Assembly (NCBI GenBank): GCA_903902915.1
Contig: CAIUWR010000032.1
Coordinates: 115,368 to 179,367 of the forward strand
Length of the DNA: 64,000 nucleotides
Source of the DNA: an uncultured Hyphomicrobiales bacterium
GTDB taxonomy: Bacteria; Pseudomonadota; Alphaproteobacteria; Rhizobiales; Beijerinckiaceae
Direction: 5' to 3'
Positions 19,953 through 29,379 of the stretch are shown one piece after another; the first letter of the stretch is position 1, and every line of letters begins with the position of its first letter. The notes beneath the pieces are model-generated. The model was not told where the DNA came from. It worked only from the letters and a program-made list of their open reading frames with translations, and ran no database searches. Both the position numbers and the translations under genes were made by a program.

Positions 19953-20013
19953 AGGTGGCCGGTCGACAGAGGTGTTTCGAGGAGGCCACTCCTGCCTCTG
20001 CCGACCAGCCAAC
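19953..20013. ncRNA. Long interrupted hairpin between rpmG and divK, possible structured RNA
   Basis: Left arm pieces GGC, GGTCG and CAGAGG (19956-19972) pair with CCTCTG, CGACC and GCC (19994-20010), with single mismatches between them. The loop holds a second stem, AGGAG / CTCCT around GCCA. No T-run follows on either strand, so it is not a classical terminator. The rest of the 19933-20196 spacer shows no gene. It may be a small RNA, an mRNA 3' structure or a remnant. Confidence 0.35.
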
Positions 20014-20196
20014 CCCACGGACCCAGGAGATGCGGCGGACCTGAGCACTCCGCAGGGTATTCGAAGGTTGCGCCTGATCCTTTCGGGACCGGACGGCTCA
20101 GAAGCTATAGGCTGCGCGCACAATTGCAATCGGCGAAACGCCATTGCGCCGAATCATGCACCGTTTACCTAAATGGTTTGGGTTAACGCGGGCCAT

Positions 20197-20568
20197 TTAC
20201 CGGCCGCCAAGGAAGCTTTTCACCGTTTCCAGGAATTTCACCACGGAAATGGGCTTCGAGAGATAGGCCTCGCAGCCCCCTTGCCGCATCTTTTCCTCAT
20301 CGCCCTTCATGGCGAAAGCGGTGATGGCGATCACGGGAATGTGTTTCAGCTCTTCGTCGGTCTTGATCCATTTGGTCACCTCGAGGCCCGAAACCTCCGG
20401 CAACTGAATGTCCATGAGGATGAGATCGGGCCTGTGCAGGCGCGCAAGCTCGATCGCCTCCATGCCATTGCGGGTCTGCACGGTCACATAGCCATGCGCC
20501 TCGAGAAGATCGTTGAAGAGCTTCATGTTGAGCTCGTTGTCTTCCACGATTAGAACGGTCTTGCTCAT
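20197..20568 (-). CDS. divK: Single-domain response regulator DivK
   Basis: 123 aa, consisting only of a CheY-like receiver domain: acidic pocket in [10 protein letters not shown], phospho-acceptor D53 in [11 protein letters not shown], and the switch Lys in AYLSKPISV. The sequence [18 protein letters not shown] is typical of DivK, the cell-cycle regulator acting with DivJ/PleC and CckA in alphaproteobacteria. In relatives it is usually followed by pleD. Here the downstream side has no gene before the convergent rpmG. The start is at 20568; the longer upstream frame is a shadow. Confidence 0.92.
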   Translation of the reverse strand: MSKTVLIVEDNELNMKLFNDLLEAHGYVTVQTRNGMEAIELARLHRPDLILMDIQLPEVSGLEVTKWIKTDEELKHIPVIAITAFAMKGDEEKMRQGGCEAYLSKPISVVKFLETVKSFLGGR

Positions 20569-20664
20569 CCTGCATCCAATCGGCCTGCGAAACCTGCGAG
20601 CCCCTCTCGATAGACTGTCTACCAGACCTTCCTTGACGAAAAGAGAATCCCGGAGGTTCCCTTC

Positions 20665-20964
20665 ATGCGTTCCAGCCGCGACGACAAGGCCACAGAATGG
20701 GCGCAGACCCTCGCAATCGAGGCGCTCGGCTTTCTGGCCGCCGATATGGAGCGGCTTGAGCCCTTCCTGAGCCTCACCGGCATCGACCCCGGAAATCTGC
20801 GCCGGGTGGCTGCGGAACCCTCGTTCCTGGTGGCCGTCCTCGACCATCTGGCGGGCGACGAGAGCCTGTTGCTGGCCTTCGCGGCCAATGGAGGCCACAA
20901 TCCCGCCGACGTCGAGCGGGCGCGCCACGCGCTGGCCGGCCCCATGCCGGACTGGGGCGCGTGA
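20665..20964 (+). CDS. DUF3572 family protein
   Basis: 99 aa, mostly helical. [20 protein letters not shown] and [20 protein letters not shown] are characteristic of DUF3572, an alphaproteobacterial family of unknown function that is regularly found just upstream of dinB. The stop TGA overlaps the GTG start of dinB (GTGA, 20961-20964), so the two are probably coupled. It is divergent from divK, 96 nt away. Confidence 0.88.
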   Translation: MRSSRDDKATEWAQTLAIEALGFLAADMERLEPFLSLTGIDPGNLRRVAAEPSFLVAVLDHLAGDESLLLAFAANGGHNPADVERARHALAGPMPDWGA

Positions 20965-22244
20965 CCCCCGCCCTGCCAGCCCTCTGCCGCGACTGCCTCA
21001 CCCCCGCCGCCAGCGGCCAGCGCCGCTGCAAGGCCTGCGGCTCCCCGCGCCTTCTCGCCCATGCGGAGATGAACGAGCTGCAACTCGCCCATATTGATTG
21101 CGACGCCTTCTACGCCGCCGTCGAAAAGCGCGACGACCCCAGCCTGCGCGACAAGGCGGTGATCATCGGCGGCGGCAAGCGGGGGGTGGTCTCGACCTGC
21201 TGCTACATCGCCCGAATCAATGGCGTGCGCTCCGCCATGCCCATGTTCAAGGCGCTGGATCTGTGTCCCGACGCTGTGGTGATCTTGCCCGACATGGCGA
21301 AATATGGGGCCGTAGGGCGACAGGTCCGCGCCATGATGCACGATCTGACCCCGCTGGTGGAGCCGCTGTCCATCGACGAGGCCTTCCTCGATCTTTCGGG
21401 CACCGAGCGGCTGCATGGCGCCTCTCCCGCCGTCACTCTGGCGCGTTTCGCCAAATGCGTCGAGACGGAGGTGGGCATCTCCGTGTCCGTGGGCCTGAGT
21501 TACTGCAAATTTCTGGCGAAAATGGCCTCCGACCTCGACAAGCCCCGCGGCTTCGCCGTGATCGGCAGAGCGGAGGCTATGGCGGTCCTGGAGCCCAAAT
21601 CCGTGGGCGCGATCTGGGGCGTGGGCAAGGTGGCGGAAGAACGCCTGCGCCAGGATGGCTATGTCACCATCGGCGACCTGCAACGGGCGGACCAGACGGA
21701 CCTGTTCCGCCGCTATGGCGCGGAGGGCGGGCGGCTGTGGCGCCTCGCCCGTGGCCTCGACGACCGCACGGTGGAGCCCGAGCGCGAGGCCAAGAGCGCC
21801 TCGGCGGAAACCACGTTCGACGCCGACATATCCGATCCTGAAACCCTGACGCGGAGCCTGTTCCTGCTGAGCGAGAAGGTCTCGGCCCGCCTCAAGAAAG
21901 GCGAGATCGCCGGGCGCACCGTCGCCTTGAAGCTCAAGACCCATGACTTTCGCCTGCGCACCCGCGCCCGCGCCCTGCCCCAGCCCACGCAGCTGGCGGT
22001 CCGCATTTTCGAGGCCGCGCGGGAATTGCTGAACAAGGAGGCGAAGGGCGAGCGCTTTCGCCTGATCGGGGTTGGCGTGAGCGACTTGTGCGAGGCGGCC
22101 GACGCCGATCATGGCGATCTCGTGGACACAAGGGCCGCGCGCGACAAGGCGACGGAGGCCGCCGTCGATTCGCTGCGCGCCAAGTTTGGCGGCGCGGCGG
22201 TCATGAAGGGCATCGCCTTCGGCCCGCCGCGCAAGCCTCGCTGA
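20961..22244 (+). CDS. dinB: DNA polymerase IV (Y family) with N-terminal zinc ribbon
   Basis: 427 aa from GTG 20961. The Y-family core shows the palm motifs [14 protein letters not shown] and [13 protein letters not shown], then the little-finger domain. In front of it, residues 1-36 carry CRDC...CKAC, a putative zinc ribbon found in one alphaproteobacterial DinB subgroup. An ATG at [10 protein letters not shown] would remove this piece, but the overlap with DUF3572 and the conserved cysteines favour the long form. It performs translesion synthesis. No LexA box was searched for rigorously. Confidence 0.93.
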   Translation: MTPALPALCRDCLTPAASGQRRCKACGSPRLLAHAEMNELQLAHIDCDAFYAAVEKRDDPSLRDKAVIIGGGKRGVVSTCCYIARINGVRSAMPMFKALDLCPDAVVILPDMAKYGAVGRQVRAMMHDLTPLVEPLSIDEAFLDLSGTERLHGASPAVTLARFAKCVETEVGISVSVGLSYCKFLAKMASDLDKPRGFAVIGRAEAMAVLEPKSVGAIWGVGKVAEERLRQDGYVTIGDLQRADQTDLFRRYGAEGGRLWRLARGLDDRTVEPEREAKSASAETTFDADISDPETLTRSLFLLSEKVSARLKKGEIAGRTVALKLKTHDFRLRTRARALPQPTQLAVRIFEAARELLNKEAKGERFRLIGVGVSDLCEAADADHGDLVDTRAARDKATEAAVDSLRAKFGGAAVMKGIAFGPPRKPR

Positions 22245-22252
22245 CTGGCCCC

Positions 22253-23104
22253 CTATTTGGTGCAGACCTTTTGCGGCAGAAGCTCGAACTTGCTCATCTG
22301 GCCGTTCAGCGCATAGGAGCCATAATTGATGTTGAGCCCGCCCGAGACGCCATTCTCGTAAAGGTCGAATGCGAGCACATAGTTCGGCTCGCCATCGGGC
22401 TTGCCAGGGTCGAAGTAGCTGATGGTCACGGGCCAACGGCGCACGCCCTTGAGCCCCTCGGCATTGGCGGCCACCGGATCGGCTGGCGGCTCCTTCGTTT
22501 CGTGGCCGATGACGCTCATCGTATCGAAAAGCTTCATGCCGCCGTCGGACCCGTCAAAAATCTTGACCTCATCCGTGTTGCCGCCCTTGCGGGCGACATC
22601 CACGACCTGAAACATCTGGGCTGTGGGAAACAGCGGGCCGGGCTCGAAATCGGATTTGGCGCGGGTGGGTTTCGTCAAGGCCACCGACAGGCCGCCATCG
22701 GCGGATTTGCTGGCCTTGCCATCTATGCTCTCGACCAGCTTGCCATCGACGTAACTGTCCGTCTTGAAACGGAAGCCCGAGCCATCAGCCTCCTCGAAGG
22801 TGGTGGAGCGCATGTCGGACGTGCGCGAGCCGCCCTCGTCCGACTGGATTTCGGTGATCTGGCGGAAATTCGTGACATAGCCTTCGCAGGCCGAGCCGGT
22901 GAATTCATAAACAATGCGACCGCGCGCCGACGACGGCGCCGAGCTGCCCGAGGTTTTGCCCAGGCTCAGATCATAGACCGCCCGATGGGAAATGAAGGAG
23001 GCGGACGACGAGGCCGCCGAGCCCTGCGTCGAGGCGAAAAGCCCCAACAGGCCCGAGGCCAGGGCGGGGATCAGCCCGTGGGAAACTGTCTTGCGGCTTA
23101 TCAT
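22253..23104 (-). CDS. eipB: EipB-like periplasmic envelope integrity protein (DUF1849)
   Basis: 283 aa with an N-terminal signal peptide ending near TQGSAASSSA. The body is the DUF1849/EipB fold: SHRAVYDLSLG, YEFTGSACEGYVTNFRQ, and a C-terminal ELLPQKVC. Two cysteines, one in SACEG and one three residues from the end, match the pair that forms a disulfide in Brucella EipB, which maintains cell-envelope integrity. It is convergent with dinB (8-nt gap) and divergent from the RidA-like gene. Confidence 0.88.
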   Translation of the reverse strand: MISRKTVSHGLIPALASGLLGLFASTQGSAASSSASFISHRAVYDLSLGKTSGSSAPSSARGRIVYEFTGSACEGYVTNFRQITEIQSDEGGSRTSDMRSTTFEEADGSGFRFKTDSYVDGKLVESIDGKASKSADGGLSVALTKPTRAKSDFEPGPLFPTAQMFQVVDVARKGGNTDEVKIFDGSDGGMKLFDTMSVIGHETKEPPADPVAANAEGLKGVRRWPVTISYFDPGKPDGEPNYVLAFDLYENGVSGGLNINYGSYALNGQMSKFELLPQKVCTK

Positions 23105-23235
23105 GGAAGCACGGCTCCGGTTGCTGGCGCGAACAGACTATCCCATAGGGACTCCCCGTGGCAAAAATACGATTTGGCGAACGGCCGACAAGCCTTCAAA
23201 CTGACGATCTGCATTTTGCAGGCCGGAGAAACGCC

Positions 23236-23715
23236 ATGCCCAGTCAAGCCAGGACCATCCAAGCGCGGCTGTTGGAGCTGGGCATAGATCTGCCCGCAGC
23301 CGTGGCCCCCATCGCCAATTACGTTCCGTTTGTGCGGACTGGCTCTCTGCTCATCGTCTCCGGCCAGTTGCCCCTCGACAACGGCAAGCTTCCTGATCGC
23401 TTCAAGGGCAAGCTGGGCAAGGACGTCTTCAACGAGGCGGGCCAGCAGGCGGCGCGGCTTTCGGCGATCAATGTGCTGGCGCAGGCGCAGGTGGCGCTGG
23501 GCGATCTCGAGCGCGTGCGGCGCGTGGTGCGCCTCGGCGGCTTCATCAACGCCACGCCCGGTTTCACCGCGCTGGCGGCGGTGATGAACGGCGCGTCCGA
23601 TTTGATGGTGCAGGTTTTTGGCGACCATGGCCGTCATGCGCGCACCACGGTCGGCGTGGCGGAACTGCCCCTCGACGCTTCGGTCGAGGTGGAAGCCATG
23701 TTCGAATTCGAATGA
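23236..23715 (+). CDS. RidA family protein (YjgF/YER057c/UK114)
   Basis: 159 aa from MPSQARTIQARLLELGIDLP; the longer frame upstream lacks homology. The segment YVPFVRTGSLLIVSGQLPL and the closing RTTVGVAELPLDASVEVEAM fit the longer RidA subgroup related to YoaB/Rid2-7 proteins. The catalytic Arg of true RidA (about RTTV) may be R161 equivalent here, but activity on 2-aminoacrylate is not assured. The stop overlaps the GDPD start (ATGA, 23712-23715). Confidence 0.85.
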   Translation: MPSQARTIQARLLELGIDLPAAVAPIANYVPFVRTGSLLIVSGQLPLDNGKLPDRFKGKLGKDVFNEAGQQAARLSAINVLAQAQVALGDLERVRRVVRLGGFINATPGFTALAAVMNGASDLMVQVFGDHGRHARTTVGVAELPLDASVEVEAMFEFE

Positions 23716-24491
23716 TCAACGCGCCCGACTGGCTCACCGCGCGCCCCATCGCCCATCGCGGCCTGCATGATTGCGGGGCCGGGCGGGCAGTCGAGAACAG
23801 CGTCAGCGCCGCCCGCGCGGCCATCGCGCAGGCCTTCGCCATCGAATGCGACGTGCAACTGTCGAAAGATGGCGAGGCCATCGTCTTCCACGATTTCACG
23901 CTGGAGCGGCTGACCGGTCATACCGGCCGCATCGACGCCTTCACGGCGAAAGAATTGCGGAGCATGCGGTTGCGCGGCGGCGATCTCATCGTCACCCTGC
24001 CCGAGTTCCTGTCGCTGATCGGTTCCGTGACGCCGCTGGTCTGCGAGATCAAGAGCCGCTTCGATGGCGATCTTCGGCTGGCGGAGCGCGTGGCGGCTTG
24101 CGCGGCGGCCTATGACGGGCCGATCTGCATCGAGAGCTTCGACCCGCAAGTGATGGCGCATCTGCGCGCCCGCCGCACGCCATTGGGCATCGAGCATGTT
24201 CCGCTGGGCATGGTGGCGCAGGCCGACTATGGCGCGCAGGATTGCGAATGGTCGCATCTGGACGCAGGGGATAAACGCGCGCTGGCGCAGTTCCTCCACT
24301 TTACGGCGACACGCCCGGACTTTCTCTCCTACAGCCTGCGCGACATGCCGCACGCCGTGCCACATCTGTGCCGCGCAGGGCTGGGCCTGCCGGTCACGCT
24401 CTGGACCGTGCGGAGCGAGGCGGACCGCGCCATGGCGTCAAGCCATGGCGACCAGATCGTGTTCGAAGGAGAGGGGGTCAGGCGCGCCTGA
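23712..24491 (+). CDS. ugpQ: Glycerophosphodiester phosphodiesterase
   Basis: 259 aa with the GDPD metal and catalytic residues visible: AHRGLHDCG, ENSVSAARAAI, IECDVQLSKDG and VFHDFTLERLTG. It hydrolyses glycerophosphodiesters to glycerol-3-phosphate and an alcohol. There is no signal peptide, so it is cytosolic and UgpQ-like. It is coupled to the upstream RidA-like gene by a 4-nt overlap. Its end overlaps the convergent reductase gene by 14 nt. Confidence 0.9.
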   Translation: MINAPDWLTARPIAHRGLHDCGAGRAVENSVSAARAAIAQAFAIECDVQLSKDGEAIVFHDFTLERLTGHTGRIDAFTAKELRSMRLRGGDLIVTLPEFLSLIGSVTPLVCEIKSRFDGDLRLAERVAACAAAYDGPICIESFDPQVMAHLRARRTPLGIEHVPLGMVAQADYGAQDCEWSHLDAGDKRALAQFLHFTATRPDFLSYSLRDMPHAVPHLCRAGLGLPVTLWTVRSEADRAMASSHGDQIVFEGEGVRRA

Positions 24492-25491
24492 TCTCCGGCC
24501 CCGAACGCAGAGGCTCGTCCCCGCGATAAGAGGCGTCGATCGTGATCTCGCCGCCCGACACGCGCGAAACGCAGACGCAGATCTTCTTGTTTTCCTCATG
24601 CTGCGCCTTGCTGAAGAAGACGTCGCGATGGTCGATGGTCCCAGTGTGGGAGACGATGTCCACCACGCAGAGCCCGCATTCCCCGCGCCTGCAATCAGCC
24701 ACAACGCCGACGCCCGCCGCTTCCAGCGCATCGAGCATGGACTGGCCCGGCTGCACATCGACGCTCACGCCCAGACGCGGCGCGTGAACCTTGAAGGCCT
24801 CCGAAGCGAAACGTCCGCTGGAGCCGAAGGTCTCGTAGATGAACCGTTCAGGCCTGCGCCCGCTGGTCTGCCAGAGGCTGCGCGCCCCCTCCAGCAATCC
24901 GATGGGGCCGCAAACATAAGCCTCGCCCAACGGATCGAGTTTCGCAAATTCGGCGGCCAGATCCATGCGGCGGCCCTCGTCCCCCGCGAAGACCTCCAGC
25001 CGATCGCCCAGCATGGCCGCCAGATCGTCAAGGAAGGGCATGGAGGCGCGGGAGCGGCCCGCATAGAGCATCCGCACCTTGCGGCCGGAACGGGCGAGCC
25101 GCCCCGCCATGCCGATCAGCGGCGTGATGCCGATGCCGCCTGCGATGAGCAGATATTCGGGCGCTTGCCGGGTCAGTTCGAAATGGGTGTCGGGCTCGGC
25201 CACTTCCAGCCGCGCCCCCACGGGCAGCGACCACATGTAGCGCGAGCCGCCGCGGCCGGGCTCCTCGCGTTTGACCGCGATGCGCCAGCAGCCATCGACC
25301 GGCGCTTCGCCCACCAGTGAATAATACCGCAGGTCCGTCTTGCCATCTATGATGACGCGCATGGCCAGATGGGCGCCGCCGGGAAAGGGGCCTGCGCCTC
25401 CCTCCGGCTTCAGGAGGATTTCGCGAACGCCATCGGCGGCCTCGCGGGCGCCGGCGATGACGGCGGTGGTCCAGTTGCGGTCCGAACGCAT
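24478..25491 (-). CDS. Vanillate-demethylase-type oxidoreductase (FMN/2Fe-2S reductase)
   Basis: 337 aa with the class IA reductase layout: a flavin domain (DLRYYSLVGEA), an NAD domain (LLIAGGIGITPLIGM and YVCGPIGLL), and a C-terminal plant-type 2Fe-2S ferredoxin with CRRGECGLC plus a late Cys near KICVCVS. It passes electrons from NADH to the Rieske oxygenase encoded just upstream. The length and layout resemble VanB and phthalate dioxygenase reductase. The 13-nt gap to the oxygenase gene indicates an operon. The natural substrate is not deducible. Confidence 0.9.
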   Translation of the reverse strand: MRSDRNWTTAVIAGAREAADGVREILLKPEGGAGPFPGGAHLAMRVIIDGKTDLRYYSLVGEAPVDGCWRIAVKREEPGRGGSRYMWSLPVGARLEVAEPDTHFELTRQAPEYLLIAGGIGITPLIGMAGRLARSGRKVRMLYAGRSRASMPFLDDLAAMLGDRLEVFAGDEGRRMDLAAEFAKLDPLGEAYVCGPIGLLEGARSLWQTSGRRPERFIYETFGSSGRFASEAFKVHAPRLGVSVDVQPGQSMLDALEAAGVGVVADCRRGECGLCVVDIVSHTGTIDHRDVFFSKAQHEENKKICVCVSRVSGGEITIDASYRGDEPLRSGPEIRRA

Positions 25492-25504
25492 GATCCCTCC
25501 CCGC

Positions 25505-26563
25505 TCAGACCGCCAGCCGCACGCCGCGCTTCATCTGCGCCTCGGCGTCCAGCATGGCGTCGATCTGTCGGCGCGCCCACATGGCGCCAGAGTCGATGTT
25601 GAGATTGTAGAAAACGTGATCGGGATTCTCGTCGATGGCGCGCTGCTGCGCCTCCACGATCCGCTCGTCCTCGCCGAAGACGCGGGTGATGGCGTCGCGG
25701 ATCTCGGTGGTGAGGCGCTGCTCGTGGATGCTGTAGTCACGCATGTTGCCCCAGAAATAATGGCAGGTCTTTTCCGTGGCGGGGGTGATCGTGTTGATCA
25801 CCACCATGCTCACGGCCTGAGAGCGGTCGCCCTGCGGCGCGCCCGTGCCCGTGGGGGCGACGCCAACATCAATGGCCACCGTGCAGGGCGCCTGGAACTG
25901 GATGATCTGCCAGCGGTCCACATTGCCCGGCTTGCCGAGCTGCTTGCGCCAGAATGGCGGCGGCTCGATATCGACCATCCAGCGGGTGACGGTGGTGGTG
26001 CGGTCGCCGTGCGTCACATCGAAGGGGGCCTCCGCCACCGCGTCATTGCCGATGCTGGACGAGTGGATGAAGGTCTCGTGAGTGAGGTCCATGAGATTGT
26101 CGACGATCAAACGGTAGTCGCAGGCCGCATGGATGGTCTTGCCATCGCCAGCCCAGGCCGGATCGTGGTTCCAGTGGAGATCGGGCACCAGCGCCGGATC
26201 AGCCAGGGCCGGATCGCCCGGCCAGACCCAGACGAAGCGGTGACGCTCGACCACGGGGAAGCTGCGCACGGCGGCGGAGGGATTGATCGTCTCCTGCGAA
26301 GGCATGAAGACGCAGCGGCCCTGCGCATTGTAGCGAATGCCATGATAGGCGCACTGGATATTGTCGCCCAGCAGCTTGCCCATGGAGAGCGGCACCAGAC
26401 GATGCCAGCAGGCGTCCTGCAAGGCGACGGGGTCGCCGTTCTCGGTGCGGTAGAGCACCATCTTGATGCCGGTGATGGTGCGGGACAAAAGCTCATGGCG
26501 AAGCTCGGCGTCCCAGGTCGCGGCATACCAGGCGTTCAGGGGAAAGGTGCGGGGAGCGGACAT
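25505..26563 (-). CDS. Rieske 2Fe-2S aromatic oxygenase alpha subunit (VanA-like)
   Basis: 352 aa from MSAPRTFPLNAWYAATW. The Rieske cluster is bound by C52/H54 (ACWHRLVPL) and C71/H74 (QCAYHGIRY). The mononuclear iron site is DNLMDLTHETFIH (D155, H162, H167). The sequence resembles vanillate O-demethylase and related aromatic-acid demethylases or hydroxylases. It forms a two-gene unit with the reductase downstream and is divergent from an MFS transporter, which may import the aromatic substrate. Vanillate itself is only a guess. Confidence 0.9.
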   Translation of the reverse strand: MSAPRTFPLNAWYAATWDAELRHELLSRTITGIKMVLYRTENGDPVALQDACWHRLVPLSMGKLLGDNIQCAYHGIRYNAQGRCVFMPSQETINPSAAVRSFPVVERHRFVWVWPGDPALADPALVPDLHWNHDPAWAGDGKTIHAACDYRLIVDNLMDLTHETFIHSSSIGNDAVAEAPFDVTHGDRTTTVTRWMVDIEPPPFWRKQLGKPGNVDRWQIIQFQAPCTVAIDVGVAPTGTGAPQGDRSQAVSMVVINTITPATEKTCHYFWGNMRDYSIHEQRLTTEIRDAITRVFGEDERIVEAQQRAIDENPDHVFYNLNIDSGAMWARRQIDAMLDAEAQMKRGVRLAV

Positions 26564-26702
26564 GCGTGCCTCATCACAGCGACAACTGATTGATGGTTGC
26601 AAATACGCGCTCGCGGGTCGCGAGGGAAGCGCAATTCTTGCTGACAAGTCGATGCCCGCAAGCGCTTTTCCAACGTGCGGCGAAGTGGGAAAAAACCCTT
26701 TC

Positions 26703-27974
26703 ATGGGCAAGCCGGCGTGGGCGGCCAATAAGCGGCGTGGGCAGTCTTCGCCCACGCTGCGCCCCGCCCCGGCTGCTTCTGGACACGCCAGTCGCATCGC
26801 CCTAAACAGAAGGATGATGTTTTTCGTCTTCATCCTCTGCGGTTTTGCGAGCGCGCTCTCCAATCGATCCATGGACCCGCTGCTCACCATGATCGCGCGG
26901 GATTTTTCGATTCCCGTCACCACCGCCGCCCTGCTCTCCTCCGCCTACGCCTTTCCCTATGCGCTGAGCCAGCCCGTGCTTGGCCCTGTCGGCGATTTCT
27001 ACGGCAAGACACGCGTGTTGAAGGCCTGCCTCTGGCTGTTGGGCTTTTGCACGCTCGGCTGCATCTTCGCGCCGACCTTCGAAATTCTGCTCATCTTCCG
27101 CCTGCTGGGCGGCGTCGCGGCGGGCGGCATCATGCCCGTCGCCATGGCGTCCATCGGCGACAAATATCCGCCAGCGGTCCGCCAGCTCGCCATCGGGCGC
27201 TTTCTAACGGCCGGACTGACGGGCATGATCCTTGGGGCGAGCCTCGCGGGAATCATGGCCATGAGCTTTGGCTGGCGCAGCTTCCTTTACTTCACCGCAG
27301 GCTTCGCCTTCACGGCCGCCATTGGCGCGACCCTACTGCTGCATGAAGCGGCAAAGCCGGTCGGACATATCCGCATCTCCGATGCGGTGACGAGCTATGG
27401 CAGCGTCTTCAGCAATCCAAAATCGTGGCTTTGCTTTGGGACGGTCTTCCTGGAGGCCTTGGCGCTTTACGGCTGCACCCCCTTCATCGGCGAACTGATC
27501 GAGACCAATGGTCTGGGCACGGCGCGCGAGGCAGGCTTCGTACTGGCCGGCATAGGGCTTGGCGGCCTCACCTATTCCATCACCTTGCCCGTCACGCTGC
27601 GCCTCTTCCGGCGCACGCAGATGATGGCGATTGGCGGATGTTTCGCGAGCGTGGGCCTGCTGGGCATGGCGCTGGCCCTGCCCTGGCCGCTCATGTGCCT
27701 GTGCTTCACGGTCACGGGCTTCGGCTTCATGATGCTGCACAATTCCATACAGGCCGAGGTGGCGGAACTGGCGCCTTCCGCGCGCGCGTCCGCCTTTTCC
27801 ATGCATTCGTGCTCCTTCTTTCTGGGACAGGCCATCGGCCCGATCATCTTCGGCTTCGGCCTGCATCAGGTGGGACGCGGATGGTTGATCCTCAATATGG
27901 CTCTGCTGGCCGCGACCGGTGTCGTGGGCTCGCGGCTTTTCGCGCGGCACCCATCGGCGTCGGGGCGCTTTTAA
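26703..27974 (+). CDS. MFS transporter
   Basis: A 12-helix major facilitator protein. The start is ambiguous: ATG 26703 gives 423 aa including a 37-residue hydrophilic lead (MGKPAWAANKRRG), while ATG 26814 starts at the first membrane helix. The lead ends with a basic RIALNRRMM patch natural before helix 1, which favours the longer form. The loop GPVGDFYGKTRVL between helices 2 and 3 is the MFS signature. Being divergent from the Rieske oxygenase genes, it may carry their substrate or product, but no specificity can be read. Confidence 0.85.
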   Translation: MGKPAWAANKRRGQSSPTLRPAPAASGHASRIALNRRMMFFVFILCGFASALSNRSMDPLLTMIARDFSIPVTTAALLSSAYAFPYALSQPVLGPVGDFYGKTRVLKACLWLLGFCTLGCIFAPTFEILLIFRLLGGVAAGGIMPVAMASIGDKYPPAVRQLAIGRFLTAGLTGMILGASLAGIMAMSFGWRSFLYFTAGFAFTAAIGATLLLHEAAKPVGHIRISDAVTSYGSVFSNPKSWLCFGTVFLEALALYGCTPFIGELIETNGLGTAREAGFVLAGIGLGGLTYSITLPVTLRLFRRTQMMAIGGCFASVGLLGMALALPWPLMCLCFTVTGFGFMMLHNSIQAEVAELAPSARASAFSMHSCSFFLGQAIGPIIFGFGLHQVGRGWLILNMALLAATGVVGSRLFARHPSASGRF

Positions 27975-28046
27975 CCTGCGGCATGGTTGCGCTTGCCCAA
28001 TCCACGCCAAGCACTAGGTTAGGCCTGCTCCCTCAAGAACGGTCCC

Positions 28047-29270
28047 ATGGCTGAAACCGACCTCACCATCCGCATTGCGCGCTCCTTCGCAGACGTCGAT
28101 CCGGCGGCTTGGAACGCTTGCGCCAATCCGCCAGCGTCGGGCGCTTCCGTCCCTGAGGATGCAAAATCTCAGGAAGAGCGCTTCAACCCTTTCATCACCC
28201 ACGCTTTTCTTCATGCCTGCGAAGCCTCCGGCTCGGCGACGCCGCGCACCGGCTGGGGCGGCGCGCATGTGTTGGTGGAGGATGGCGAAGGGAGGCTTCT
28301 GGCCGCCGCGCCCTGCTATCTGAAGTCCCACAGCATGGGCGAATATGTCTTCGATCAGGGCTGGGCGGACGCCTATGAACGGGCGGGCGGGCGCTATTAT
28401 CCCAAGCTGCAAGTCTGCGTGCCCTTCACCCCCGCCCCCGGGAGGCGGCTGCTTGTGGCCGCAGGCCCGCGCGCCGACGAGGCCCGCGCGACGCTGATCG
28501 CCGGGCTGCGCGCGGTGATGACGACGACCAAGGCCTCCTCGACCCATGTGACCTTTCTGACCAGGAGCGAGTGGGAGGCGCTGGGCGCGGCTGGCTTCCT
28601 TCAGCGCACCAACAAGCAGTTCCACTTCTTCGACAAGGGCTATGGCGACTTCGAGGGCTTCCTCAATTCCCTCGCCTCGCGCAAGCGCAAGGCCATCCGC
28701 CGCGAGCGCAAGGATGCGCTGGCCGCTGGCGTCGAGATCGAATGGGCGACGGGCGAGAATCTGACGGACGCTCATTGGGACGCCTTCTACGCCTTCTACA
28801 TGGACACCGGCTCGCGCAAATGGGGCACGCCCTATCTGACCCGCAAGTTCTTCACCCTGCTGCACGAGACCATGGCCGAGCGCGTACTGCTCATCATGGC
28901 CAAACGCGAGGGACGCTATATTGCGGGCGCCTTGAACCTCATTGGCGACGACGCGCTTTATGGCCGCAACTGGGGCTGCATCGAGGAGCATCCCTTCCTG
29001 CATTTCGAGGTTTGCTACTATCAAGCCATCGACTTCGCCCTGTCGCGCGGCCTCAAGCGCGTCGAGGCGGGCGCGCAGGGCGAGCATAAATTGCTGCGCG
29101 GCTATGAGCCCATCGAGACTTTTTCGGCCCACGCCATCGCCGATCCGCGATTGGGAAAAGCCGTCGCCGACTTCCTGCGTCACGAGCGCCTCGAAATGGC
29201 GGAGGTTATCGAGGCCTATGCGGAGCATACGCCGTTTCGAAAGGGCGCGTTGCAGCAAGAGCGGGAGTGA
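28047..29270 (+). CDS. GNAT/FemAB-like N-acyltransferase (DUF482)
   Basis: 407 aa of the family annotated as GNAT or peptidoglycan-biosynthesis-like. Typical segments are THAFLHACEASGSATPRTGW, YFPQ-like VCVPFTPAPGRRLLV, SRKRKAIRRERKDALAAG, NWGCIEEHPFLHFEVCYYQA and EAGAQGEHKLLRGYEP. The fold suggests transfer of an acyl or aminoacyl group; the acceptor is unknown. No signal peptide is seen. It stands alone, 72 nt after the MFS gene. Confidence 0.85.
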   Translation: MAETDLTIRIARSFADVDPAAWNACANPPASGASVPEDAKSQEERFNPFITHAFLHACEASGSATPRTGWGGAHVLVEDGEGRLLAAAPCYLKSHSMGEYVFDQGWADAYERAGGRYYPKLQVCVPFTPAPGRRLLVAAGPRADEARATLIAGLRAVMTTTKASSTHVTFLTRSEWEALGAAGFLQRTNKQFHFFDKGYGDFEGFLNSLASRKRKAIRRERKDALAAGVEIEWATGENLTDAHWDAFYAFYMDTGSRKWGTPYLTRKFFTLLHETMAERVLLIMAKREGRYIAGALNLIGDDALYGRNWGCIEEHPFLHFEVCYYQAIDFALSRGLKRVEAGAQGEHKLLRGYEPIETFSAHAIADPRLGKAVADFLRHERLEMAEVIEAYAEHTPFRKGALQQERE

Positions 29271-29379
29271 GCGGTCAGGCGGGCGAACCCTGCACACGAT
29301 AAATATACGCAAACATAAACTGCGCAATATATTCGCGCCTTGCTATTCTGTGTTCCGATCTTAACCGGAGCGAAATTTG

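Noticed and set aside
29322..29338. Imperfect palindrome GCGCAATATATTCGCGC upstream of the ModA-like gene
   Set aside because: Symmetry needs an extra base on one side and no regulator lies nearby, so chance in an AT-rich spacer is likely.
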